From a virus, in the IMG/VR virus record IMGVR_UViG_3300045141_000138, positions 1 to 45,047 of that record: DNA of 45,047 bases; one strand, written 5' to 3'. The stretch's first letter is position 1. Each line of letters opens with the position of its first letter. Under the pieces are notes generated by a model, which made no database searches, had not been told where the DNA came from, and worked only from the letters and a program-made list of their open reading frames with translations. Below, piece by piece: positions 1 through 6,657 of this stretch. A program made the translations under genes and the position numbers.

Positions 1-378
1 GACTATTGCCTCGCCTGTCGTGTCCACAGCTTTTCCTGGCACACGCAGTAACTTCTTCCATGTTTGCGGTGGAATTTCTTCGACCGGTAAATGTGTAGAA
101 ATACAAGCCATGCGCACAAGGCCGGCACAAAGACCGAGAACATACATACCGCGATCACCGGGCCGTTCCCATAACTGCTCAATGACGACACGATCAGCCC
201 CTTTCAGCTTGGCCAGTTCAAAATACGTCAACAGCGCAACGTCGTCTATCCGATGACGTTTCGTCTTGTTGACTGTGATCTTGTATACCGGCATGTCTTC
301 AATGTTGAGAATGCCATTGCGGTGGTCGTAGTACGCCATGGCACCACCAATGCCGCAGTCAACGCCTACGGTGGTCAA
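1..378 (-). CDS. RuvC-like Holliday junction resolvase, 3' end cut by window
   Basis: The reading frame runs off the left edge, so only about the first 126 residues are visible. It starts with the RNase H-fold strand VGVDCGIGGAMAYYD, whose first Asp matches the catalytic Asp of RuvC-type resolvases. A second acidic motif follows at VVIEQLWERPGDRGM, then the segment EEIPPQTWKKLLRVPG, which is typical of phage and bacterial RuvC relatives. The family cuts branched DNA during recombination and before packaging. I chose a TTG start that overlaps the stop of the next gene upstream (TTGA) and has AGG about 9 nt before it; no ATG fits. It is the last visible gene of the left minus-strand operon. Confidence 0.8.
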   Translation of the reverse strand, partial: MTTVGVDCGIGGAMAYYDHRNGILNIEDMPVYKITVNKTKRHRIDDVALLTYFELAKLKGADRVVIEQLWERPGDRGMYVLGLCAGLVRMACISTHLPVEEIPPQTWKKLLRVPGKAVDTTGEAIV

Positions 379-656
379 TGTCCATGCCTGCCGCGATAGG
401 TCAACTGCCATGCCAACAGCACTTCAAGCACACCCGGTATCTGACGCGCTTTCTCAGCCTCTTCGTGCGTTGGCCGGCGTAGCTCGGACGCGCCCAGCCA
501 TAGGCTGATCATACCACAGCCGATGCAAATAAACGTGTCGCCAGGATGCGGTCTGTCGTCTGTGTCTATGCCGGATGCTTCCTTATGCTCAGCCCGGCAC
601 CATGGGCAATAAACGGGTTTCTTTAGCTCGATCTCGTGTATTCTCACTCGATCCAT
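375..656 (-). CDS. Small zinc-ribbon protein, 93 aa
   Basis: The product carries two Cys pairs, CPWC near residue 20 and CIGC near residue 45, spaced as in a zinc ribbon, followed by a helical tail. I recognise no specific family. A longer frame begins at 722, but that would overlap the upstream gene by 79 nt. The ATG at 656 has AGAGGGG about 9 nt upstream and leaves only a 13-nt overlap, so I prefer it. The stop codon overlaps the TTG start of the RuvC-like gene, suggesting translational coupling. A nucleic-acid-binding or host-modifying role is possible but not shown. Confidence 0.65.
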   Translation of the reverse strand: MDRVRIHEIELKKPVYCPWCRAEHKEASGIDTDDRPHPGDTFICIGCGMISLWLGASELRRPTHEEAEKARQIPGVLEVLLAWQLTYRGRHGH

Positions 657-844
657 TTCAAACACCCCTCTGTTGTGCATGCTCCACGCGTTGTATTCTT
701 TTTCAAGTTCATAAGTTGCCAACGCACAAGTCCGTTACCGCAGCGCTCGCAACGGAACTCTCCCGCGAGTAGTCCAGTCTCTTGGGAGAATTTCTTGGCC
801 TTCACGAGCGCTGCTAACACGTCGCTGATATACTTGGCGTCCAT
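644..844 (-). CDS. Small two-CxxC protein, 66 aa
   Basis: This short protein has a helical N-terminus (about residues 1-25), then CERCGNGL near residue 32 and CTTEGC near residue 56, again giving four potential zinc ligands. Its ATG shares bases with the TGA of the upstream HAD gene (TGATG), so translation is probably coupled. An ATG five codons further upstream exists, but it lies inside the HAD gene and has no better ribosome-binding site. The function is unknown. It is one of three small Cys-pair proteins in this operon. Confidence 0.6.
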   Translation of the reverse strand: MDAKYISDVLAALVKAKKFSQETGLLAGEFRCERCGNGLVRWQLMNLKKNTTRGACTTEGCLKWIE

Positions 845-1263
845 CAGGCCAGATACCACGGCTTGAATGCCTTGATCGTATCCACGTCAGGGAATGTTCC
901 CATGAACGTAATTGCGCGGTCATCTATTGTCAAGAACGCAGGTGGTTTGATCGTTGGCCACTGAATAGCCGATAGCCACGCCAAGTCTTCGTTACTGTTA
1001 GCGCGTTGTTCCTTCGCCCAAAACTCCAGCCACTCTTGCATTGCGCGTTTACCACGGTCATCGTGTGAACGCGTTGACGATATGTTGACGTTGAAGTGTC
1101 GTACGGCTTCGCGCAGAAACGCGATTGCCCCCTTGACAGGTGGGTCATTGATCACGTCCACGCCATGCCAGCCGCTTGTGTAGCTGTGCAGCACACCGTC
1201 GAAATCAAGAACCAAAGTCAGTTTCTGGCTTGTCTGTGTCGTGCTTGTCTTTGTCGGGCTCAT
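844..1263 (-). CDS. HAD-superfamily phosphatase
   Basis: The 139-residue product has the HAD nucleophile motif LDFDGVLHSYTSGW near residues 18-31. The second motif is at SSTRSHDD (about residues 62-69), and IDDRAI near residue 112 is the acidic pair that holds magnesium. The DFDGVLH form resembles the small phage and RNA-repair-associated HAD families; the substrate (nucleotide or nucleic-acid 5'/3' phosphate) cannot be told from sequence. The ATG at 1263 sits in the repeated 13-mer GTACGAACACATG with GAGG upstream. Its first 59 nt overlap the end of the preceding gene, which is long but supported by the start signal. Confidence 0.8.
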   Translation of the reverse strand: MSPTKTSTTQTSQKLTLVLDFDGVLHSYTSGWHGVDVINDPPVKGAIAFLREAVRHFNVNISSTRSHDDRGKRAMQEWLEFWAKEQRANSNEDLAWLSAIQWPTIKPPAFLTIDDRAITFMGTFPDVDTIKAFKPWYLA

Positions 1264-1558
1264 GTGTTCGTACTACCTCGTATGCTTCGGGGCCAGTGAG
1301 TGTTTCGGCTATGACGACCACCAAATGCCATGGATCGGTCGGCTCGTCACGGCCGCAGCGGGAACTCACGACAACAACGCGTTTTACGTCATGCTTGAGC
1401 AACACGTTTTCCATGGCTGCGTAAATACCGTCTTGTATATTTGCCGGCCAGTCTTTCAACTCGCCTTCCAAATAACCAGTTACGTTCACGACGCATTCAA
1501 ATACGCGTGTTTTACGCAGTCGAACGATTATATTAGGAGAGTTTTCTGCGGTAGCCAT
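1205..1558 (-). CDS. Hypothetical protein, 117 aa
   Basis: I recognise no family. The predicted chain alternates beta-like and helical stretches (NIIVRLRKTRVFECVVNV, then VKRVVVVSSRCG and HLVVVIAETL), so it is probably a small alpha/beta fold. It ends in a charged Asp/Lys/Thr tail that is read in the region overlapping the HAD gene. The start ATG lies 31 nt inside the upstream gene, as is common in this operon, and an AGGG is near. It lies in the left early block with the same strand and spacing as its neighbours. Confidence 0.55.
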   Translation of the reverse strand: MATAENSPNIIVRLRKTRVFECVVNVTGYLEGELKDWPANIQDGIYAAMENVLLKHDVKRVVVVSSRCGRDEPTDPWHLVVVIAETLTGPEAYEVVRTHEPDKDKHDTDKPETDFGS

Positions 1559-1887
1559 GCGACGCCCTGTGTGATCATGCCAATTGCTTGGTCAAGGCGC
1601 ATTGGCTTGCCAAAAAACCCGTACAGCACGCCATACGTGGTCACTGTCCAACCGCCGTCAGCAATCGACGACCATGGAGTGGTTGCCGGCAGTTGCGTGA
1701 TGATGGCTCGTGCGTCGGCTTCCGTTGTGACCACCCGGATACCTTTTCCGCCAGCCATGTTTACTTGTATGCTCACGCCATACTGGCGCGCCACGTTCAT
1801 TGCGTTGTCAATGCTGCCAGCCAGCAGTATGCACACAACGTCGCTATCACGTGTCAGATAGCTTGTCGGATCGTCTGTGAGGTTCAT
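1528..1887 (-). CDS. Hypothetical protein, 119 aa
   Basis: No family is recognised. The protein is mixed alpha/beta, with a Gly-rich turn (NMAGGKGIRVV) and a C-terminal segment GKPMRLDQAIGMITQGVAWL. The open frame extends to 1917, but the ATG at 1887 has AGGGGG 6 nt upstream and is the likely start (MNLTDDP). The 3' end overlaps the next gene by 31 nt. It lies 10 nt downstream of the gene ending at 1898, so it is probably co-transcribed with it. Confidence 0.55.
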   Translation of the reverse strand: MNLTDDPTSYLTRDSDVVCILLAGSIDNAMNVARQYGVSIQVNMAGGKGIRVVTTEADARAIITQLPATTPWSSIADGGWTVTTYGVLYGFFGKPMRLDQAIGMITQGVAWLPQKTLLI

Positions 1888-1897
1888 CGTTGTCCCC

Positions 1898-2281
1898 CTA
1901 TGTTGACGGAAACACACTCACGCTTGACACGATCAGCGGGCTATACGCGATAACGAAATCGCCCTTTGTCACAATTACCCAGCCCATTGACGTTTCGAGG
2001 TTTTCGCATTGGTTCATCGTCACGCTAGGCAACGACGCAAAAACAATCGTGACCTTCTTGCCGCCCAGGCCCAGCGCAGCGTCGCCAGGATACGCCACGC
2101 CAGCCGGGCATACAATCACTTTCTGAATACCAGTAAATTCGTATGTCCAGCCTTGCCTTGTATCTGTCGCGTCAGTCAGCCCATACACCCATGCGTCTGT
2201 GAACCCGACGTAATCATATGACGCACTGATTATCGTCGCAGGCGCAGTGAGGTTCAGAATGGTCAAGTCCTTCACAGCCAT
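1898..2281 (-). CDS. Hypothetical beta-rich protein, 127 aa
   Basis: No family is recognised. The sequence is rich in Val, Ile, Thr and aromatic residues (ILNLTAPATIISASYDYVGF, later KKVTIVFASLPSV), suggesting an all-beta fold. It contains the turn PAGVAYPGDAALGLGGKK. The start ATG overlaps the stop of the upstream gene in TGATG, which indicates translational coupling. There is no signal peptide or membrane segment. Confidence 0.55.
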   Translation of the reverse strand: MAVKDLTILNLTAPATIISASYDYVGFTDAWVYGLTDATDTRQGWTYEFTGIQKVIVCPAGVAYPGDAALGLGGKKVTIVFASLPSVTMNQCENLETSMGWVIVTKGDFVIAYSPLIVSSVSVFPST

Positions 2282-2646
2282 CAGCGTTCTCCCAATACGC
2301 GTTTCAGGCGCTCAGCATGTTCACGCAAGTCCATACGCATCTTACGGTCTAGTTCGTCTTTCACAGCCAGATAACCGGCTATCTGGCTATCTACGTACGC
2401 CGACAGTGTACCCCAAAACGGGTCGATCACGGACGAACTCGCGTTGGCGCGTGGCCCATGCCGGTCAACCACGTCTGACAACGGCACGCCTAACGCGTTT
2501 GCCAGTTGGCGCGGGCTCATGCCCAACGCCAACTGTATACGCGTCATGAAGTCAGCGTCTGAGAGTGGGTCTTGTCCGAACCGTGGTCTTTCCGTGGTCG
2601 CCCGGTCCCATCCAGTCGCGCCTTTTCGTCTGCCTAAGTCGGTCAC
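2281..2646 (-). CDS. Putative helix-turn-helix protein, 121 aa
   Basis: The middle of the protein (about residues 33-62) reads DFMTRIQLALGMSPRQLANA then LGVPLSDVVDRHG, a plausible XRE/Cro-like helix-turn-helix. The C-terminal half is helical and charged (DELDRKMRMDLREHAERLKR). The first possible start is a GTG at 2646 with GAGG 13 nt upstream; this overlaps the upstream gene by 95 nt. An internal ATG at 2547 would avoid the overlap but would remove part of the domain and lacks a ribosome-binding site. A DNA-binding regulator is an inference from the motif only. Confidence 0.55.
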   Translation of the reverse strand: MTDLGRRKGATGWDRATTERPRFGQDPLSDADFMTRIQLALGMSPRQLANALGVPLSDVVDRHGPRANASSSVIDPFWGTLSAYVDSQIAGYLAVKDELDRKMRMDLREHAERLKRVLGER

Positions 2647-2776
2647 GTGGCGGCAAGTCCTCTATTGGCACAACGCATTCCGGGGGCACGTCGTTGCTCG
2701 ACCACTGCCGATGACACGCCGTGCAGCGTGTCATGTCGCCCATTTGTATCACATGCGGATGATCGGGTATGTTCAT
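2552..2776 (-). CDS. Small Cys-rich protein, 74 aa
   Basis: The N-terminal half contains CTACHRQW and a further Cys and His (residues about 18-35), so it may bind one zinc ion. The C-terminal half is strongly basic (PPRDRLRQTKRRDW and beyond), which would suit nucleic-acid contact. The start ATG overlaps the stop of the poly-proline/HTH gene (ATGA), with GGAG 11 nt upstream, which supports it as a real coupled gene. Its last 95 nt overlap the next frame. The function is unknown. Confidence 0.55.
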   Translation of the reverse strand: MNIPDHPHVIQMGDMTRCTACHRQWSSNDVPPECVVPIEDLPPRDRLRQTKRRDWMGPGDHGKTTVRTRPTLRR

Positions 2777-4059
2777 GGTAGCTGTATCTCCTTGTACGCG
2801 TTAGTGAGCGCAGTAAGATGCGTCATCAACGTGTTCAGCACAGCATTACGCCGCTCCGGTGACGGAACGCAGTGTGTCTTGCCTTTCATGATGTTGGCAA
2901 GCGTCGGCCGTGAAATACCAAGCATTTCAGCCAGCACTTCGTCTTTGAGCCCAGCGTGATCCTTGATCGCGCGAAGCGTCTCCACGGAGATCGTGCCGGG
3001 CGGGGGTGTGTCGCTCGCGGACGCCTTCTTGCGCCGACCGGGCTTCCCTGTGTTCGTACCCGGATCAGAGCCCGTGCCAGCCGAGCCAGGGAGCGCCGCT
3101 GGCGCGCTTGGCGGGGGCGGGGGTGGTGGAATGCCTACCGAAGTTTTCAGCGCGTCCTTGAGGCTCCCTACGGGCGGCGGCGGGGGTGGCGGCACTGCGC
3201 CACGAACAAGTTGCGTAGGTAAATCCGGGCCGGCGTCGAATGGCGCTTGCGTAGTTGACCCGTTTTGTGCGCCTGCCAAGTCAACGTAGTTTGTTTTCTC
3301 GTCAAGCGTCTCGCCGGCCAAAATAGCTGTTCGCCACGCTTCAACAGCCTTGGGCGTATGCGAGCGAATATCCTGAAGCACTTTCACGTCTTCAGGGAGT
3401 AACCCCAGCCGCTGCGCAGCGCCTTGTGCGAGGATATCATCGTTGTCACTGACCAAGTCCAAGTTGTCTGCCAGCGTCGCCGGGTCAGGGAACGAAAGCA
3501 TGACGCGATTGAGAATGGCATTCACTTCCATCGTTGTGTACTCCACTTGTTGTGTAGGTGTTTGCTCAGTGGCCATTTGACCGCCGTAGACTTCCAAGTC
3601 GGCCGCGACGATACCGACGCCAGCCAGTATCTGGTTGTCGCTGCGCTGCCAAGTCAATTGTTTCCAGACCTCAGCAGCAAACGAGTTTGCTAGACGTGTG
3701 TCTTCGCCTTCTTGCCATAGTCGGGCGTCTGTCGTCGCGAAGTTCAGCCAGCTTGCGGATAACACGTTGGCGAAGCCTTCGAAGATTGCCAGCAAGCCAT
3801 CGTCGTGGCCTTCGTACCAATCGCTTCCTTTGTCGTCGGGAGGCGGGCCGTTGTCCCGCTCGTAGTCTCTGTAAAACAATTGTATTTCAGGCAGTATGAG
3901 TGCGTGGGCTTCTTCCATGCCCACAGCCTTTGCAATGTTAACGAGTATACTAGCAGCGCCTTGGGCTGATTTCAGCCTTGTATGCTGCCATGTCTTGTCG
4001 GCCGCGAGTTTACTCAGTATGTGTTCGCGACCGCCGGTCAAGAGCGCTAGGCTGAGCAT
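2773..4059 (-). CDS. Poly-proline linker protein with C-terminal XRE-type HTH, 428 aa
   Basis: Three parts are visible. Residues 1 to about 270 are a mostly helical domain I cannot assign. Residues about 280-350 form a low-complexity linker with two runs of seven prolines and then a Gly/Ser/basic stretch. Residues about 355-415 contain an XRE-like helix-turn-helix (LKDEVLAEMLGISRPTLANI). The gene is by far the largest of the left early block. Its start overlaps the upstream stop (TGATG) and its stop overlaps the next start (ATGA), so it sits in a coupled chain. A tethered DNA-binding regulator is plausible; the partner of the N-terminal domain is unknown. Confidence 0.7.
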   Translation of the reverse strand: MLSLALLTGGREHILSKLAADKTWQHTRLKSAQGAASILVNIAKAVGMEEAHALILPEIQLFYRDYERDNGPPPDDKGSDWYEGHDDGLLAIFEGFANVLSASWLNFATTDARLWQEGEDTRLANSFAAEVWKQLTWQRSDNQILAGVGIVAADLEVYGGQMATEQTPTQQVEYTTMEVNAILNRVMLSFPDPATLADNLDLVSDNDDILAQGAAQRLGLLPEDVKVLQDIRSHTPKAVEAWRTAILAGETLDEKTNYVDLAGAQNGSTTQAPFDAGPDLPTQLVRGAVPPPPPPPVGSLKDALKTSVGIPPPPPPPSAPAALPGSAGTGSDPGTNTGKPGRRKKASASDTPPPGTISVETLRAIKDHAGLKDEVLAEMLGISRPTLANIMKGKTHCVPSPERRNAVLNTLMTHLTALTNAYKEIQLP

Positions 4060-4250
4060 CAGTCAGGCACCTTCACCTTGTCGGGATTAGCATGTTGCCA
4101 TTCCGAAACAGCAGCCAAGTGTTCTGTTGCTTTGTCAATCTTGGCTTTGTTGACGCCTCTCGCTATCGCTCTATTGATCCAATAGCTTATGACTATTGGC
4201 GTCAACTTGTCTTCTGGCTTGAGGCAAAACGGGTCGGGTTTGTCTGTCAT
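4059..4250 (-). CDS. Hypothetical protein, 63 aa
   Basis: A small charged helical protein beginning MTDKPDPFCLKPEDKLTP; no family is recognised. The open frame begins at 4274, but the ATG at 4250 forms the ATGA overlap with the upstream gene, as seen repeatedly in this operon, so I take 4250. Its TGA overlaps the ATG of the poly-proline/HTH gene, suggesting the two are made together. Confidence 0.5.
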   Translation of the reverse strand: MTDKPDPFCLKPEDKLTPIVISYWINRAIARGVNKAKIDKATEHLAAVSEWQHANPDKVKVPD

Positions 4251-4462
4251 CGCTTTGCCTCTTCGTGCCGCCACACCGTCCTGTCAAGGTGTTCTATGCG
4301 TATTGCGTCAACGTATCGTATACGCAACACGCATACACCGTCTACGTTTACCCACACCTTGCCGTCAACACCAGCCATGAGTTCGATTGTCTTGGCTTCG
4401 AGATAGTCAGTCAACACACCGGTATCCCGATTGACTTCCAGGGCTTCCCGAACGTTCTTCAT
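4247..4462 (-). CDS. Hypothetical protein, paralogue of the next gene, 71 aa
   Basis: No named family. Residues about 28-58 (IELMAGVDGKVWVNVDGV onward) line up without gaps to residues about 33-63 of the adjacent gene (CELVTAAGGVVHINVDGV onward), sharing the NVDGV core and the following beta stretch. The two genes are therefore likely a tandem duplication. The start overlaps the upstream stop (ATGA) and the stop overlaps the next start (ATGA). It is probably a small beta domain; the role is unknown. Confidence 0.55.
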   Translation of the reverse strand: MKNVREALEVNRDTGVLTDYLEAKTIELMAGVDGKVWVNVDGVCVLRIRYVDAIRIEHLDRTVWRHEEAKR

Positions 4463-4695
4463 GCGTCGTACAACGTGAAGCGGCCTTCGGCTTCGGCCAT
4501 GGTTGCGGTCACGGTGGTTGCCGCGCAGTTTTGTATGCTGAGCGCCAGCACGCCGTCAACATTGATATGCACGACACCACCCGCTGCCGTAACGAGTTCG
4601 CATGTCGCTGCTGTCTGTAGCTGCGTCGCCGCGCCTTCCATTGTGTTCTGCGTGCGATCAACTACTTCAGCCATTGTGTCTGCGATTATTCCCAT
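4459..4695 (-). CDS. Hypothetical protein, paralogue of the previous entry, 78 aa
   Basis: The N-terminal 25 residues are a helix (IADTMAEVVDRTQNTMEGAA). The rest contains the same NVDGV-centred beta segment as the adjacent gene. The ATG has GGAG about 9 nt upstream in the sequence GGAGAACACGTTATG, a start region similar to others in this block. It is the first gene of the run 4695 to 1, downstream of a noncoding 160-nt stretch with a hairpin. Confidence 0.55.
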   Translation of the reverse strand: MGIIADTMAEVVDRTQNTMEGAATQLQTAATCELVTAAGGVVHINVDGVLALSIQNCAATTVTATMAEAEGRFTLYDA

Positions 4696-4727
4696 AACGT
4701 GTTCTCCAATGGTTTCTAAACGGTTTA

Positions 4728-4758
4728 AGCCGAGAGGCAGATTGGCTACCTCTCGGCT
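4728..4758. terminator. Hairpin, possible terminator or attenuator
   Basis: A perfect 10-bp stem (AGCCGAGAGG / CCTCTCGGCT) with an 11-nt loop lies in the leader of the minus-strand run that begins at 4695. On the plus strand it is followed by CTTTT; on the minus strand only by TT. Since the flanking genes are minus, it may act as an attenuator there, or end stray plus-strand transcription. Confidence 0.55.
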
Positions 4759-4859
4759 CTTTTGTCCCGGCCGGCGCGTAGGGGCTAGGGGGGCTCGCTA
4801 GTCGCTTAGCCAGGACATCGACGGCATACCGAACGCTACATATTGCCGCCGTGAACGCG

Positions 4860-4961
4860 TTATCCAAGCCAGTTGCGTATGACCGGCCACCAGACGAAAA
4901 GCGCGACGATGACAGCAACCCAAAACGCTACGCTGCCACCGTCGCTAACGTCCACGTCCAC
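4860..4961 (-). CDS. Predicted single-pass membrane microprotein, 33 aa
   Basis: A 34-codon frame starts with GTG two bases after the TAG of the upstream gene. It encodes an acidic N-terminus (MDVDVSDGGS), one hydrophobic helix (VAFWVAVIVALFVWW, about residues 11-25) and a short basic tail (PVIRNWLG). A start so close to the stop of the preceding gene suggests coupled translation. It resembles small phage membrane effectors or holin-like peptides in outline only. No family is recognised, and it could be a chance frame. Confidence 0.45.
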   Translation of the reverse strand: MDVDVSDGGSVAFWVAVIVALFVWWPVIRNWLG

Positions 4962-4963
4962 GG

Positions 4964-5395
4964 CTACGCGGCCTTCTTCTGGAACGGATTGACCTTCGTG
5001 CCGGGCACCACGCGGTAAACAACAATTCCCCACGTGCCGTCAGTCGGCTTCTCCGGGTCACGCGCCTTGCGGAACGTGAAGTCGTGCGTCTCCGGGTGCA
5101 GCTTCTTGACGCGCCGCGCCATTGACGTGAAGCGATTGATCAGCTTGCGCGCGCCGTCCTTCGCCGCCTTCTCGATCTCGCCAGCGTCCGTGATCGTTGC
5201 CGGAACCTCGGCCGGAACAAAGAACCACGCGAATTGCGTCTGCGCGTCCTTGCCCTTGCCTTTCAGCGCCGGGGCTGGCATGTCGATCATGTACTGCTGG
5301 TACGGGCTGACTTCGCCGCCGCGACCACGTCCACGAGTGGTTTCGGGAATTTCGCTGGTAAACTTGATTGCGGGGAGATTGGGGAAAGCGACCAT
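4964..5395 (-). CDS. Basic hypothetical protein, 143 aa
   Basis: No family is recognised. It has an Arg/Gly-rich patch near residue 20 (TTRGRGRGGE), a beta segment (TQFAWFFVPAEVPAT), a basic helix (LINRFTSMARRVKKLHPE) and a Lys-rich end. Its composition suits a nucleic-acid-binding protein, but this is inference. The ATG lies in the 13-mer GTACGAACACATG with GGAG before it. It is preceded by a terminator and a good promoter, so it heads its own transcription unit. Confidence 0.65.
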   Translation of the reverse strand: MVAFPNLPAIKFTSEIPETTRGRGRGGEVSPYQQYMIDMPAPALKGKGKDAQTQFAWFFVPAEVPATITDAGEIEKAAKDGARKLINRFTSMARRVKKLHPETHDFTFRKARDPEKPTDGTWGIVVYRVVPGTKVNPFQKKAA

Positions 5396-5436
5396 GTGTT
5401 CGTACTCCGTTGTTGGTGTCTGTGTTCGACCATCCT

Positions 5437-5465
5437 TATCTATGTGATCGTATATGGCCTGTCAA
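5437..5465 (-). promoter_or_regulatory. Sigma70-type promoter for the 5395 gene
   Basis: On the minus strand the -35 box is a perfect TTGACA (5460-5465). A 17-nt spacer follows, then TAGATA (5437-5442) as a weaker -10. It lies after the terminator at 5603-5631 and about 40 nt before the 5395 start. The spacing and -35 box are ideal; the -10 has only three consensus bases. Confidence 0.6.
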
Positions 5466-5602
5466 GTCATGTAGTCGCATTTCCTAAAACTATTTTTGGC
5501 AAGCTACCAACGGGTTTAGCACAAAAACCCAAATGCGTCAACGCGTCCTAAACAAGTCCATAAGATACCGTGTAAAAAACAAGTTTTCTGTGTAAAGCGC
5601 CA

Positions 5603-5630
5603 AGAGAAAACCCGCGAGTTTCCTCGCGGG
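5603..5630 (-). terminator. Rho-independent terminator after the 5889 gene
   Basis: On the minus strand an 8-bp GC stem (CCCGCGAG / CTCGCGGG) with a GAAA tetraloop is followed by TTTTCTCTT. It lies 20 nt after the TAA of the 5889 gene. A second inverted repeat, AACCACC/GGTGGTT at 5637-5651, immediately precedes it. It separates the 7761-5650 run from the 5395 unit. Confidence 0.85.
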
Positions 5631-5649
5631 CTCTGTAACCACCCGGTGG

Positions 5650-5889
5650 TTAACCGGTGCGAATGGTCTGAGTGTTCGCTTCGGCCTTGATCTCCACGTC
5701 CAGGCGCTCGATTGCCATCAGCAGCGCAGCGCGCCGCCGCTTGTAAGACGCAATTGTCATCGCCTTTTCGCTCTCGCGCATACTGCGTTTGCGACGCACG
5801 GCCGCGATCAGCGCGCCAATGCCGTCAACAGCCGTCATGAGCGCCATGCGCTGTTCGTTGAGGTTCAAGTCAACTTCGTATCGTTCCAT
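5650..5889 (-). CDS. Small helical basic protein, 79 aa
   Basis: The chain is almost wholly helical, with a basic middle (AAVRRKRSMRESEKAM, then SYKRRRAALLMAIERLDVEI), suggesting a coiled-coil or nucleic-acid-binding protein. No family is recognised. The ATG has AGGAG about 8 nt upstream; that site overlaps the end of the preceding gene, which stops only 3 nt before the ATG. It is the last gene before a strong terminator. Confidence 0.6.
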   Translation of the reverse strand: MERYEVDLNLNEQRMALMTAVDGIGALIAAVRRKRSMRESEKAMTIASYKRRRAALLMAIERLDVEIKAEANTQTIRTG

Positions 5890-5892
5890 TGT

Positions 5893-6342
5893 TCACACTC
5901 CTGATGCGGTTTCTAAGCTGCCTTCAATGTCGTCCAGCTTGGACAACATGTCTTCCACGTCTGGTATTTCCAGGCCATCGAAGCCAGGGAATTCAAACCC
6001 AGCGATCTCGCTGATTGCGTCATACGCTTCGCCTAGCGCGTCCACTGCCTCTTCCGACGCCGTACCGTTCGGACCAGCCTTGAGCCCATCCGGCATGTTG
6101 TCATAAAACTCGCTTTCTGCGTCTTTGATCTCTTCGATCTCGCCTTGAATATCCTCGCAGGCACTGACGAGCGCTTCGATTGCGCTCTTTAGGTCTGCCC
6201 ATGCTGAGCCGGCCACTTCGACAAAGCGGTCGTAATACGTTTTCACAGCAGCGGCTTCACCATGCGGCACGGTGCCAGCCGTATTGAGCGCACCAACTCG
6301 TTTGACAATCGCGTCGATTGCCGCGCGCCGTTCCTTATTCAT
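5893..6342 (-). CDS. Acidic hypothetical protein, 149 aa
   Basis: A strongly acidic helical protein: a helical N-terminus (MNKERRAAIDAIVKRVG), a long helix with heptad character (LKSAIEALVSACEDIQGEIE), then a Glu/Asp-rich C-terminal part. The open frame begins at 6441, but the ATG at 6342 has GGAG 6 nt upstream (GGAGAACACGATG) and forms an ATGA overlap with the preceding gene. Acidic phage early proteins are sometimes DNA mimics, but nothing specific supports that here. Confidence 0.6.
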   Translation of the reverse strand: MNKERRAAIDAIVKRVGALNTAGTVPHGEAAAVKTYYDRFVEVAGSAWADLKSAIEALVSACEDIQGEIEEIKDAESEFYDNMPDGLKAGPNGTASEEAVDALGEAYDAISEIAGFEFPGFDGLEIPDVEDMLSKLDDIEGSLETASGV

Positions 6343-6638
6343 CGTGTTCTCCGTGTGATTGACGAGCATTCCCAGATGCCCATGTGTTCGTACAGGAAGA
6401 TGTCCCATCCGACGCCTTGTCTTATCATATACACATGCCATACGTCATCACATATTTCATAAGCTTCGATCACATCTACGTGATCGAAGTGTGAACGCAA
6501 CGCGTAATCTATATAGGCGTGGTCAATTGGTCGCGCACGTGATCGTCTGACCGGCGCGAAGTGTAAATTACTCATATTTTGTACCCGACGGGATTTAATC
6601 CAGTCGGGCACGTCGTCATCGTCAGGCGGTGGTATCAT
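6339..6638 (-). CDS. Hypothetical protein, 99 aa, start uncertain
   Basis: No family is recognised. The N-terminus carries PPPDDDDVPDW, and the middle (HVDVIEAYEICDDVWHVYMI) alternates beta and turn. The open frame extends to 6716. I prefer the ATG at 6638 because it follows the preceding gene's stop at 6658, though neither start has a good ribosome-binding site. The ATGA overlap at the 3' end with the 6342 gene supports it as real. The 13-mer GTACGAACACATG occurs inside its 3' end at 6381-6393. Confidence 0.5.
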   Translation of the reverse strand: MIPPPDDDDVPDWIKSRRVQNMSNLHFAPVRRSRARPIDHAYIDYALRSHFDHVDVIEAYEICDDVWHVYMIRQGVGWDIFLYEHMGIWECSSITRRTR

Positions 6639-6657
6639 TGATGAGAAAGCGTGTTTA

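Noticed and set aside
1241-1861. 206-aa plus-strand frame
   Set aside because: It opposes several coupled minus genes and has no ribosome-binding site or recognisable domain.
4667-4918. 83-aa minus-strand frame
   Set aside because: It runs through the hairpin at 4728-4758 and overlaps the start of the 4695 gene; its composition is not protein-like and there is no start signal.
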